From: CAZBEA01 sp964519355
GTDB taxonomy: Bacteria > Patescibacteriota > Microgenomatia > Levybacterales > GWA1-39-11
DNA: 22,496 bases
Assembly (NCBI GenBank): GCA_964519355.1
Contig: CAZFJW010000013.1
Span: 1-22,496 of the forward strand
Direction of reading: 5' to 3'
Both the position numbers and the translations under genes were made by a program. Positions 1 to 7,062 of this stretch are shown one piece after another. The stretch's first letter is position 1; each line of letters starts with the position of its first letter. A model generated the notes under the pieces. That model worked only from the letters and a program-made list of their open reading frames with translations, did no database searches and was not told the origin of the DNA.

Positions 1-791
1 ACCTGCTTCCGGATCACTCCGTACACATGCCCTGACTTCAGGAACTCGGCCCGCTTGTGGTTCGGGGCAAAAACGGCACTGTTGTAGAGGCCGAATACAC
101 CCTGATGAACCAGACCGAAAAGAACTCCATGCCATCCTCCCAGGACGAACGCTAGAAAAGCGACGTACAAGGTCAGATGAATCATGATGATCACAAGCTG
201 CAACCACTTGTCTTTCGGGTGGTCCTTGAACAGGTAGGTGATGCTCGACCACCGGGCGTTCACTGCCTGAAGGCAGAGAACGAGCGGGAATACGACGGCC
301 TGTGCCTTCATCAATGGCCGAAGGCATCTACTTCTTCCGATAGCCTGTTCGGCGCGGAATGCGATGAAGAAAATGTGAACGTCAGGGTCTTTCTCGAGAT
401 GGTTCGGATTGGCATGATGTCTGTCATGCTTGTCGACCCACCAGGAGTTGGAGAATGCGAGCAAGAAATTCCCATACACGAGGTGCAGGATGTAGCTTGT
501 TCGCTTCCGATCGTCGAAAACCTGTCTGTGACCGAGGTCGTGCGAAAGGAGTGCAATTTGTGTTGAGCAGATCGCCTCACCAAATGCGATTCCCAGGAGC
601 ATCCAGAGGGTTGAAACCTGAGGTGCTGCGATGAACCCAGTGAGGGCGATTGTGACCACCACGACTGTTGTCGCGATGAACCTTTTGGTCTGAGGGACAA
701 AAAGTCCCATGGACTCTAGAGTTCTTTTGAGGGAACTCCAGACTTCGTTCTCGGTCATCTCTTGCGAGATGACGAGCGTTGGCGTGCTCAT
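1..791 (-). CDS. fatty acid desaturase, C-terminus cut by window edge
   Basis: Membrane di-iron desaturase that would introduce a double bond into an acyl chain. Translating the minus strand from the ATG at 791 gives 263 codons with no stop before the window edge. Two histidine boxes are visible: HDLGH (H84, H88) and HDRHH (H122, H125, H126), followed by the FAPNHK motif near residue 241, which is common in this family. Hydrophobic segments lie near residues 40-58, 62-80, 163-177 and 197-218. The third histidine box is expected beyond the window. The start is supported by a strong Shine-Dalgarno site 7 bases upstream, unlike any other gene here. By eye the GC content is roughly 50-60% against about a third in the rest, and codons favour C-ending forms (CTC, ATC, GTC, TTC). 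This suggests horizontal transfer or an assembly junction. Family assignment is firm; substrate is unknown. Confidence 0.9.
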   Translation of the reverse strand, partial: MSTPTLVISQEMTENEVWSSLKRTLESMGLFVPQTKRFIATTVVVVTIALTGFIAAPQVSTLWMLLGIAFGEAICSTQIALLSHDLGHRQVFDDRKRTSYILHLVYGNFLLAFSNSWWVDKHDRHHANPNHLEKDPDVHIFFIAFRAEQAIGRSRCLRPLMKAQAVVFPLVLCLQAVNARWSSITYLFKDHPKDKWLQLVIIMIHLTLYVAFLAFVLGGWHGVLFGLVHQGVFGLYNSAVFAPNHKRAEFLKSGHVYGVIRKQ

Positions 792-798
792 GATCGAT

Positions 799-807
799 CC
801 TTCTCCT
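799..807 (-). promoter_or_regulatory. strong Shine-Dalgarno site of the desaturase gene
   Basis: On the minus strand AGGAGAAGG lies 7 bases before the ATG at 791. It is the only clear Shine-Dalgarno sequence I see in the window. Confidence 0.8.
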
Positions 808-835
808 CTACCAAACCAAGAATTCTGAGTGTGCG

Positions 836-859
836 CTGTGCGCGATATGTGGCGCACAG
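836..859. repeat. perfect 8-bp inverted repeat in the desaturase leader
   Basis: CTGTGCGC (836-843) and GCGCACAG (852-859) form a perfect inverted repeat around an 8-base loop, 45-68 bases upstream of the desaturase start. It could be a regulator operator or an RNA hairpin in the leader. No trailing T-run makes it a terminator. Confidence 0.6.
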
Positions 860-867
860 TCGTTTGC

Positions 868-918
868 TTGACTTCGCCAACCCAAAAACAAATAATCTTT
901 TCAGATTGGCAAAGTCAA
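868..918. promoter_or_regulatory. long imperfect inverted repeat overlapping a possible desaturase promoter
   Basis: Arms 868-882 (TTGACTTCGCCAACC) and 904-918 match as reverse complements at 13 of 15 positions around 21 bases. On the minus strand the outer arm begins with TTGACT (918-913), a good -35 hexamer, followed at 17 bases by TTATTT as a poor -10. The arrangement fits an operator that covers the promoter. No regulator can be named. Confidence 0.5.
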
Positions 919-942
919 TACTTCACAACCAAGTTGTAAAAG

Positions 943-975
943 AACAAAAAAGCATGAGCATGCAAATCGCTCATG
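943..975 (-). terminator. Rho-independent terminator downstream of the sigma factor gene
   Basis: Read on the minus strand, CATGAGC (975-969) and GCTCATG (959-953) pair in a 7-bp stem with a 9-base loop, followed by C and six T residues (951-946) and further T-rich sequence. It lies about 90 bases after the sigma gene stop and before the desaturase promoter region. Confidence 0.7.
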
Positions 976-996
976 TTAAGTCATATTCTACCAAAT

Positions 997-1016
997 AAGG
1001 GAAATTAAAATGTTTT
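997..1016. repeat. 20-bp direct repeat, copy A (downstream of sigma gene)
   Basis: AAGGGAAATTAAAATGTTTT is identical to 2729-2748. This copy lies between the sigma gene stop (1065) and its terminator (953-975). The flanking bases of the two copies differ. Confidence 0.9.
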
Positions 1017-1064
1017 ATAGTGGTTCAGCACAATTCCTACAAGAGACAACAAGCCTCAGTTGTT

Positions 1065-2693
1065 TTATTTCATTTGAACAATCATGCTCTTTCCTTCTTT
1101 TATTCCTCGCCTCGCCAATTCTAATAAAAATTCGACAGATCCAGGCGATGCCTTCATTTGTTTTTGGATTGTTTTGGGTTTTTTTGGAACACCATCTACA
1201 AGCCCTAGACTTTCAAGAACTACTCTTTGTTCACCCTCACTAATCTTTGAGACTGCTCTGACAATTTTATTTAAATCCTTTCTCCCACCCCCAGAATTTA
1301 CTAATTTTGCAAGACCATAATAGCTTGCAACTTTGACTCCAGGTATATTTACAAGAATTGCATGAATTCTATCCATGTCTTCCTGATTTAGATCCCGAGC
1401 AATCCCCATTTTTAACTCTCCTTGCGCATACCTTTTTAAAACCATTTCCGCAGGAGATAACTTGCTATCATCAATTTCCAGAGGTTTTTCAGCTTCTTCA
1501 GGATCGCCTACTAAAAAACCACTCCTTATTCTTTCAATGGCTGCTTGGTGTAATTGAACTACGCGTGATTCAGAAACCCCAAGCGCAGATGCTATATCAG
1601 AAAATGTATAGTTGTCAAAATAATACAGCTGAAAAATTTTCCGGGCCCTTTCTGGAAGTCGCCCCATTGCCTGTGCAATTCCCTGTAATTTTTGATGTTT
1701 TTCCTGCTCTTCCTCAGCCTTAATCATTCTATCTTCAGGATTGGAGTACTCAGACTGATCTTGAATGGCAGCTGTCTGACCTCCTTCAACTAATCGCCAT
1801 TGATCTTCACTTAAATCTACTTTTTCATTTTGACCTAAAATACTATCAATTTGAGTTTCAGTTATATTCATTCCAGAAATAATCTCATCTCTTGAGGGAG
1901 ATCTTCCATTTTCCGCCATAAATCCATACAAAAATTTGTCATATTGTATTTTGTTTCGTATGGCTGTTCTAGATTTTCCTCCACTTAGTCGAATTGCGTC
2001 AATCATTCTTCCACGCACAATTCTTGATGCATATGAAAGAAAACTCGCTCCTTGAGGAGTGAATTTTGTAATTGCCTCCACAAGTCCCATCATACCCACA
2101 CTTACAAGATCATCATATTCAAGAACCCCATAGCTACCAGTTTTCCGTGCAAAATTTTTAACGAGGGGCTCATACTGCACAAGTCCTTCCTGTATTCTCC
2201 TTTGCATATCTTCTTGTGCTATTTTCTCGTCAATTGGTACTCGGAGGTCTAAAAACTTTCTTTGGGCAAGACTTATCATGTCTGCGTTATCAGACTCGGG
2301 TCTAAATTCGATCAATGCAGTTCGAGCAGCCAGACCAATTGCTTCGGTAAAAAGCACAACGCTTCCCCCCAGACCTTCCTGAAGCATATGTGTAATTCGC
2401 CTGCTAAGTTCCTCATATGCGGAAATTCCCGTCAGCACTATTTGAGAAGCAGTCTCAACACCATACCTAGGCTTTTTTTCAGGGAGCTTAGTATACCCAG
2501 CAATTTGCTGTGTCTGTTCAAGAAAAGTTTCAAACTGATCTGTTTGTTCAGGAGATAATGAAGATCTTGCGGAGGTAAAAACACTAACTATTCTTTGCCT
2601 TGCAATCCTTGCCTGCATTAATTGATCAAATAACACATTCTGTGGGATGGGTTCTTGGTTCAGACTTCCGGAACTTTTCTCAACTACGCTCAT
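1065..2693 (-). CDS. sigma-70 family factor (FliA/WhiG-like core) with long N- and C-terminal extensions
   Basis: RNA polymerase sigma subunit, 542 residues. The core has region 2 at about 168-236 (YDDLVSVGMMGLVEAI, then FLSYASRIVRGRMIDAIR), region 3 at about 245-285 (AENGRSPSRDEI) and region 4 at about 340-392 (LPERARKIFQLYYFDNYTF, then a helix-turn-helix ALGVSESRVVQLHQAAIERIR). The core most resembles the FliA/WhiG group, whose members are usually about 230-260 residues. Here about 165 residues precede it and about 150 follow it, neither resembling known sigma regions to me. The typical region 1.2 of a primary sigma factor is not apparent. No flagellar gene is nearby. It has its own promoter (2702-2730) and is flanked by an exact 20-bp direct repeat. 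The role is unknown; it may be an alternative sigma factor controlling a CPR-specific regulon. Confidence 0.88.
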   Translation of the reverse strand: MSVVEKSSGSLNQEPIPQNVLFDQLMQARIARQRIVSVFTSARSSLSPEQTDQFETFLEQTQQIAGYTKLPEKKPRYGVETASQIVLTGISAYEELSRRITHMLQEGLGGSVVLFTEAIGLAARTALIEFRPESDNADMISLAQRKFLDLRVPIDEKIAQEDMQRRIQEGLVQYEPLVKNFARKTGSYGVLEYDDLVSVGMMGLVEAITKFTPQGASFLSYASRIVRGRMIDAIRLSGGKSRTAIRNKIQYDKFLYGFMAENGRSPSRDEIISGMNITETQIDSILGQNEKVDLSEDQWRLVEGGQTAAIQDQSEYSNPEDRMIKAEEEQEKHQKLQGIAQAMGRLPERARKIFQLYYFDNYTFSDIASALGVSESRVVQLHQAAIERIRSGFLVGDPEEAEKPLEIDDSKLSPAEMVLKRYAQGELKMGIARDLNQEDMDRIHAILVNIPGVKVASYYGLAKLVNSGGGRKDLNKIVRAVSKISEGEQRVVLESLGLVDGVPKKPKTIQKQMKASPGSVEFLLELARRGIKEGKSMIVQMK

Positions 2694-2701
2694 AACGAAG
2701 T

Positions 2702-2730
2702 ATCATAGCTCAGAGAATTGAAAATATCAA
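2702..2730 (-). promoter_or_regulatory. sigma gene promoter, near-consensus, leaderless
   Basis: On the minus strand TTGATA (2730-2725) and TATGAT (2707-2702) are separated by 17 bases. The -10 box ends 8 bases before the ATG, so the mRNA should start about 2 bases upstream of it. The -35 overlaps the end of the 20-bp repeat copy B by two bases. Confidence 0.75.
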
Positions 2731-2748
2731 GGGAAATTAAAATGTTTT
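2729..2748. repeat. 20-bp direct repeat, copy B (at the sigma gene -35)
   Basis: Identical to 997-1016. It abuts the stop of the preceding minus-strand gene (2753) and the -35 box of the sigma gene, a position suited to an activator or repressor site. Confidence 0.9.
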
Positions 2749-2752
2749 GGAA

Positions 2753-3331
2753 CTATTGCTGTGGAGCTGGGCTTGTGGCTGCGCCGCCCGTAGTAGCTGG
2801 TGCTTGTTGAATTTCAATAACTTTCCATGCGCCATTATTGAGACCTTCACCTTTTGCCTCGCCCGCAGCTGCATCACCACTGTAGTAGTACAGAGGCTTA
2901 CCTTGATATGAAACCTGATATCCCTTTCCGTCTGCTCTTTGGAATGTATTAAATGATTCAGCAATTGTTGGAGGAACTAAGAATTGTTTTGGATCAGCAA
3001 AAACATAGGGAGGCCATGTCGTAGCACATGCATCTGCACAATTACTTACGTCCTTACCATCATTGGCAAATGTGTACAGAGTTTTACCGTCTTTATCACC
3101 TAATATAACTTTCCCGAGCTGGTCATTTTGGAATCCTCCAATATTAAAATATTGAACTTGCTGCTGCTGCTGTACTGGAGCTTGAGCTGCTTGCTGCTGT
3201 TGAAGAAGTGCTGCCTGTTTTTGCTTGTTAGAATTTGAAATTGTGAGGAAAATTGCTATGATAGCAACTATTCCAAGAACAGCTACAATAACCCTCTGTT
3301 CCATCGATAGTTTATTCCACATTGCTTGCAT
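2753..3331 (-). CDS. membrane-anchored protein with secreted repeat (Lipoprotein_15/COG4315-like)
   Basis: 192 residues. A short cytoplasmic N-terminus is followed by a membrane helix at about 13-31, then a Gln/Ala-rich linker (about 37-60, with runs of five and four Gln) and an exported domain. The domain has the hallmark pattern of the secreted-repeat family: LGKVILGDKDGKTLYTFAND (73-92), Cys98 and Cys102 in SNCADACATTWPP, then a second half with GYQVSYQGKPLYYYSGD (137-153) and GEGLNNGAWKVI. The family occurs in exported bacterial proteins of unknown biochemistry. The C-terminal tail is Pro/Ala/Thr-rich. The start ATG sits 9 bases after a TGT-GATAAT box. The protein probably faces the outside; a disulfide between Cys98 and Cys102 is possible. 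Function is not known. Confidence 0.85.
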   Translation of the reverse strand: MQAMWNKLSMEQRVIVAVLGIVAIIAIFLTISNSNKQKQAALLQQQQAAQAPVQQQQQVQYFNIGGFQNDQLGKVILGDKDGKTLYTFANDGKDVSNCADACATTWPPYVFADPKQFLVPPTIAESFNTFQRADGKGYQVSYQGKPLYYYSGDAAAGEAKGEGLNNGAWKVIEIQQAPATTGGAATSPAPQQ

Positions 3332-3340
3332 ATTCTTTAA

Positions 3341-3349
3341 ATTATCACA
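3341..3349 (-). promoter_or_regulatory. extended -10 box of the secreted-repeat gene
   Basis: On the minus strand TGT followed by GATAAT (3346-3341) ends 9 bases before the ATG at 3331, giving a predicted leader of about 3 bases. Confidence 0.6.
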
Positions 3350-3360
3350 CTAGACATACC

Positions 3361-4776
3361 TTAGTCAATAGATCGCACTTTATCAAACAATGTCTTTTCC
3401 GAAAGTGCATGAACCCTAAATTCATGGGAGGGATTTTTCAGGTACGAAACAAGAATTTTGTATATATCATAATCAAATTCATATTCCTGAAATGAGACGT
3501 CATCATGAACCGAAGTTATACTCCCTAAAAGACACCATTTGTCTATTACAAACCCTTCTTCCTTATCGTAATTTTTTTCTGTAACCATAATCGGCCCCTC
3601 AAACGGCCAATCTTTTATCTGGTACTCTGTAAAGGCCTGACTAAACCGCATAAGATATGAAAGACTTGTCTCTTTTCCGCAGCATGCACCTTTGCATTGT
3701 CCAAGATGATAAGAAAAACATGGACCCTTTCCCTTTTCAAGCCCAAGAAGTTTGGGACAGAGGCTAAATTGCCGCGCAACATGGCGAAGAATTGTCTCTG
3801 CTTGTTTGTGAGATTTAAAAACACATAATATGTCCCCAAATTCGTCCGGGCTAATTTTTTGAAGTTCTGTAATTTCGATTGAAGGGAATCCCTTCATCTC
3901 AGATCTTTTTGCGACCAAAACTCTTCTTTTTGCTCTGAGCAATTGGTTATAAAGGGGTGCCATTGACTTTACAAGACTTGCTTCTTTGAGAAGCGCCCCT
4001 AATTCTCCGGCGGTTTCAATCGTTTCAATGGATGCAACATTTTGTGCTATCTGCATTTCTGTTGCAGAATATACGTCTTGGGCAAAATGAGAGAGAACCC
4101 GTTCACGAATCGTAATACTTTTACCAACATACAGACACGTTCCATCCTTATCATAGAAAATATAAACACCTGATGTGTCTGGGAGTGAATCTATATCTTT
4201 TTGGGTAAGGCCTTGAGGCAGAGTTGGCTTTTTCAGAACTTGCTTTACAGCAGATTCAAGTGCAAATGGCGAAAAAATAGTTTCTGCCTTTTGCAGGAAT
4301 TCAAAAACCGCTCGTGCATCTCCCATTGCCCGATGTCTGGCATCAACTTGTATCTGAAAGTGCTCAATGAGTGTGTCAAGGTTATGACGAGGAAGATCAG
4401 GAAGGAGTGCCCGAGAAAGACGAACTGTACAAAGCTGTTTGGGAGAGAAAGATTTATTTATTCTTCTAAATTCGTGTTTGAGAAATCCATAGTCAAACCG
4501 CGCATTATGAGCCACCATAACTGCATCGCGGAATAATGCATGGATTTCATCTGCCAGCTCATAAAAAGTAGGAGCATCTTCCAAGTCCTTGTCATGAATT
4601 CCGGTAAGTGCTGTAATGAATGGCGAGATTGGGCCCCCAGGGTTTAGAAAAGTCTCGTATTCTTGCACTACTTTGCCATTTTCTATAACAAGGGCACCAA
4701 TTTCAATAATCTTATCAAAAGAAGCTGATGACCCGGTTGTTTCTGTGTCTACGACTACGTAGCGGGATGGAAGCAT
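3361..4776 (-). CDS. DnaQ-like 3'-5' exonuclease fused to UvrC/Cho-like GIY-YIG nuclease
   Basis: 471 residues, two nuclease domains. Residues 5-165 are a DEDDh exonuclease with DTE (D10, E12), NARFD (D95) and HRAMGD (H148, D153), like the epsilon subunit of DNA polymerase III. Residues 198-280 are a GIY-YIG domain: GVYIFYDKDG, YVGKS, Arg224 and a probable catalytic Glu265, ending in PLYN. Cys340, Cys353, Cys361 and Cys365 have nearly the spacing of the UvrC iron-sulfur cluster ligands (CPKLL...PCFSYHLGQCKGAC). The UvrB-binding, RNase H-like and HhH parts of full UvrC are absent. Such DnaQ-Cho fusions are known in other bacteria and are linked to nucleotide excision repair. It stands alone with its own promoter. 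A repair role incising damaged DNA and trimming ends is inference. Confidence 0.9.
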   Translation of the reverse strand: MLPSRYVVVDTETTGSSASFDKIIEIGALVIENGKVVQEYETFLNPGGPISPFITALTGIHDKDLEDAPTFYELADEIHALFRDAVMVAHNARFDYGFLKHEFRRINKSFSPKQLCTVRLSRALLPDLPRHNLDTLIEHFQIQVDARHRAMGDARAVFEFLQKAETIFSPFALESAVKQVLKKPTLPQGLTQKDIDSLPDTSGVYIFYDKDGTCLYVGKSITIRERVLSHFAQDVYSATEMQIAQNVASIETIETAGELGALLKEASLVKSMAPLYNQLLRAKRRVLVAKRSEMKGFPSIEITELQKISPDEFGDILCVFKSHKQAETILRHVARQFSLCPKLLGLEKGKGPCFSYHLGQCKGACCGKETSLSYLMRFSQAFTEYQIKDWPFEGPIMVTEKNYDKEEGFVIDKWCLLGSITSVHDDVSFQEYEFDYDIYKILVSYLKNPSHEFRVHALSEKTLFDKVRSID

Positions 4777-4786
4777 GGATATCTAT

Positions 4787-4792
4787 ATTATA
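4787..4792 (-). promoter_or_regulatory. -10 box of the exonuclease/GIY-YIG gene
   Basis: Perfect TATAAT on the minus strand, ending 10 bases before the ATG at 4776. No convincing -35. Confidence 0.6.
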
Positions 4793-4806
4793 GTACAGAT
4801 AGATTA

Positions 4807-4826
4807 TTTCAATATTTAAATTGAAA
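4807..4826. repeat. 7-bp perfect inverted repeat between two minus-strand genes
   Basis: TTTCAAT (4807-4813) and ATTGAAA (4820-4826) surround a 6-base AT loop. It starts right after the stop of the upstream gene (4828) and lies just upstream of the next gene's -10 region. It could be a weak terminator or an operator. AT-richness lowers confidence. Confidence 0.35.
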
Positions 4827-4827
4827 A

Positions 4828-5220
4828 TTAGTTGAGGTTTGGATTCTGAGTTGGTGGAGGATTGTATCCCCAATTTTTCTTTCGTGCAGGCGGCTGCCAT
4901 GCGTTATCATTCCATCTGTTAAATCCGAATGTTGTACGTCCGCTATCACCTTGGTCGGGACCAGCATTTGGGTTTCCAAGATTCTCAAGTACACCTTGGA
5001 CCATTTCCCGCTCAGAATCATTCAATTCATGAGTTGGACTCTTGGCTATAAATTCGCTGCCAGTAACTTGCGCGATTTGATCTCCCATTTGATCCACTGC
5101 CTCAGGACTTTCCCCAGCAACAAAAAATTTATGCCTAACTTTTCCATCTCCAGTAATTATTTGGTCTGTTTCAAAAGCGATAGATGTAATACGTGCTTCT
5201 CCTTCGTTTGACTGTGACAT
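4828..5220 (-). CDS. hypothetical protein, 130 residues
   Basis: I do not recognise a family. The first about 75 residues look like a small alpha/beta fold (ARITSIAFETDQIITGDGKV, then GESPEAVDQMGDQIAQVTGS). The C-terminal third is rich in Gly, Asn and Pro and likely disordered. No signal peptide, membrane helix or cysteine is seen. The gene is divergent from the unknown 454-residue protein gene at 5298, with only 77 bases between starts holding a promoter for each. The start is fixed by a TGT-TATAAT box ending 8 bases upstream. It is likely a real, cytosolic, lineage-specific gene. Confidence 0.7.
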   Translation of the reverse strand: MSQSNEGEARITSIAFETDQIITGDGKVRHKFFVAGESPEAVDQMGDQIAQVTGSEFIAKSPTHELNDSEREMVQGVLENLGNPNAGPDQGDSGRTTFGFNRWNDNAWQPPARKKNWGYNPPPTQNPNLN

Positions 5221-5228
5221 AGGTATAA

Positions 5229-5237
5229 ATTATAACA
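5229..5237 (-). promoter_or_regulatory. extended -10 box for the 130-residue hypothetical
   Basis: On the minus strand TGT then perfect TATAAT (5234-5229), ending 8 bases before the ATG at 5220. Predicted leader about 2 bases. Confidence 0.7.
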
Positions 5238-5281
5238 TAAAAAATTTTTGTTTTTAGCTTTTTTAAGATTGCTACAGGATG

Positions 5282-5290
5282 TGATACAAT
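5282..5290 (+). promoter_or_regulatory. extended -10 box for the 454-residue unknown protein
   Basis: TGA followed by TACAAT (5285-5290), ending 7 bases before the ATG at 5298. Predicted leader about 1 base. Confidence 0.65.
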
Positions 5291-5297
5291 ATATTTT

Positions 5298-6662
5298 ATG
5301 ACACAAGAACATGAGGGTCATGATCAATTGGATCCATTTCAAAGAGCCTTTGAAATTCCCGGTGATCCTACTTTTACCTCCGATTTCCCTGCAGTTGAAA
5401 TAACTTCTGCTCTCCCGACATGGCGGGAAAAGGCGGAGAAAGGAGAACTGGGAAATTGCGTTTTTGTTGACTTAGAAAATCCAGGATTTATTCACACATT
5501 CAATGCTAATGGCCAAGAATGGAAAATTACCGGGATGGCGCAGTCTCCAAGAAGTACGGATCCTATAATTGTGGATGGATTACTGGTAAAATCAGGTCAT
5601 TTTAGGGGCAGTCGCGTAGACATATTCCAAACATTAGATCGAATGGCTCCACACATGGTACATGGCACGCCTGTTGTGATACACGAACCCACAGATGACA
5701 GGGAAGAAAAAATTGTCGGACAACGTGAAGGAACGCTCCGCGAACACGGATTTGAATTAATTCAAATGCATGGTGGTAATAATGTTCTTATCTGGGAAGG
5801 AAGACGAGTAAATAATCGCGCAGAACTCGAACTCGCACTTCAAAAAGTTCCTTCTATTCCAAATGAATTAAAAGAAAGTCTCCTTGCACAACAACTTCCA
5901 GAAGGCACAATTCTTCATATTGATGCCGAAAGTCCCCATAACGCACACCCGCTCAATAGACACCGTGATTGGAAACCAAAAGAAGATTCCATCGATCCGT
6001 ATGCGCGTCCCAAGGGATCTCACAAATTGGCAGGCGTAGTTATAAATCTTCCGAAGACTTTACAAAAAGGTGGACTGCCAAAAGAGCTTGTTGCCCGAGC
6101 TGGATCTTGGATCCGTCAATCCGAAGATCCAAAAAACCCTCACCTCGGCGGAGTTTTTCTCGTCTGGCCAATAGGTGAATACAAACCAACAAAAAGGGAA
6201 CTGGAAAAGATGTTCGGTGATGCAAATCTTAAACTTGATAACTCACACAAAGATGCAGTCTATGAGGGCAATCTGGACGACGGCAGCGTGGTCTGGGTTG
6301 CACAAGCAAGAACATACAAGTTCACCAAACCACCAGACGGGGCTCGGGGCAGTAGCACCGCCAACCCTGAGAAAAGAGATGAACATAAATCAGGAGATGT
6401 CGTGCCCCTGTCTACAGATCACAAATGTGATGACTGTGGCGAACGCAAGCTTGCGGAACGATATGTAGAGAGAGTTTGGAAGAAAAGAGGTCTGGATATA
6501 CTCAAAACAGAAATTATATGCAATAGTGGCAAACATAACGGCGGTGTTCCACCGATTCTCCGTGAGGGTCGTTTTGTAAGAGTTTTGGGGCCACACCAAT
6601 TACGATCACAACCCGGCCAGCCTACCCCTCAACGACAATTGTCACGGGCCCGTCAAGGATAG
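5298..6662 (+). CDS. unknown 454-residue protein with possible C-terminal zinc site
   Basis: I do not recognise a family. It has no signal peptide or membrane helix and is rich in His, Asp, Glu and Lys, so probably cytosolic. Residues about 85-345 look folded, with repeated short beta-like stretches (PVVIHEP, NVLIWEGRRV, TILHIDAESPHNAHPLNRH, LAGVVINLP, GGVFLVWPIGEY, SVVWVAQARTY). Cys377 and Cys380 (HKCDDCGERK), with Cys408 and His413 further on, could bind zinc. The last about 35 residues are Arg/Gln/Pro-rich and overlap the convergent dtd gene by 41 bases, so the tail may be a recent extension. The start is supported by TGA-TACAAT 7 bases upstream. It may be a CPR-specific enzyme; nothing nearby identifies its role. 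Confidence 0.75.
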   Translation: MTQEHEGHDQLDPFQRAFEIPGDPTFTSDFPAVEITSALPTWREKAEKGELGNCVFVDLENPGFIHTFNANGQEWKITGMAQSPRSTDPIIVDGLLVKSGHFRGSRVDIFQTLDRMAPHMVHGTPVVIHEPTDDREEKIVGQREGTLREHGFELIQMHGGNNVLIWEGRRVNNRAELELALQKVPSIPNELKESLLAQQLPEGTILHIDAESPHNAHPLNRHRDWKPKEDSIDPYARPKGSHKLAGVVINLPKTLQKGGLPKELVARAGSWIRQSEDPKNPHLGGVFLVWPIGEYKPTKRELEKMFGDANLKLDNSHKDAVYEGNLDDGSVVWVAQARTYKFTKPPDGARGSSTANPEKRDEHKSGDVVPLSTDHKCDDCGERKLAERYVERVWKKRGLDILKTEIICNSGKHNGGVPPILREGRFVRVLGPHQLRSQPGQPTPQRQLSRARQG

Positions 6663-7059
6663 TTTCAATTTCCATATAATTTCCAAAAGACCCCATTTCC
6701 ACTTTTCCACCTAAGTCTTTTATAGACTGAACAAATTGCTCGTAAATTGGGCGTGCTATTTCAGGACGTGCAGCATGAATAAAACTTGGCCTATTTCCAC
6801 CTGCTGTATCGGCATACAGTGTGAATTGGGATACAAGTAAAAATTCACCATTTACATCACTGACAGACTTATTCATCTTGTCCTCCTCATCACGCATAAG
6901 ACGCATTTTATAGACCTTTTCGGCCAGTTTTTTAGCATTTTCACTTGTATCTGTATCACTTACTCCTATTAAAATGAGGAGTCCCAGATCAATTGAGCCA
7001 ACAATCTCACCACCAGATGAAACAGATGCTTTTTTAACACGCTGAATTACAAGTTTCAT
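6622..7059 (-). CDS. dtd: D-aminoacyl-tRNA deacylase
   Basis: Homodimeric proofreading enzyme that hydrolyses D-amino acids (and Gly from tRNA-Ala) off tRNA. Full length at 145 residues. It has the family start MKLVIQRVKKASV, the signature SQFTL (77-81), the GNRPSF motif (88-93) and the C-terminal GPVT motif (137-140), preceded by Asp136, that supplies the Gly-cisPro used across the dimer to reject L-amino acids. Its 3' end overlaps the convergent 454-residue protein gene by 41 bases. A CATAAT box ends 8 bases before the ATG. A cluster of inverted repeats separates it from the divergent DoxX-like gene. Identification is very secure. Confidence 0.97.
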   Translation of the reverse strand: MKLVIQRVKKASVSSGGEIVGSIDLGLLILIGVSDTDTSENAKKLAEKVYKMRLMRDEEDKMNKSVSDVNGEFLLVSQFTLYADTAGGNRPSFIHAARPEIARPIYEQFVQSIKDLGGKVEMGSFGNYMEIETILDGPVTIVVEG

Positions 7060-7062
7060 TAA

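Noticed and set aside
177..700. Two 129-codon ORFs on opposite strands in the first 700 bases
   Set aside because: Both are shadows of the desaturase frame, which is open from 791 to the window edge and carries the histidine boxes.
3160..3220. CTG/TTG-rich tandem stretch
   Set aside because: It simply encodes the Gln-rich linker of the secreted-repeat protein.
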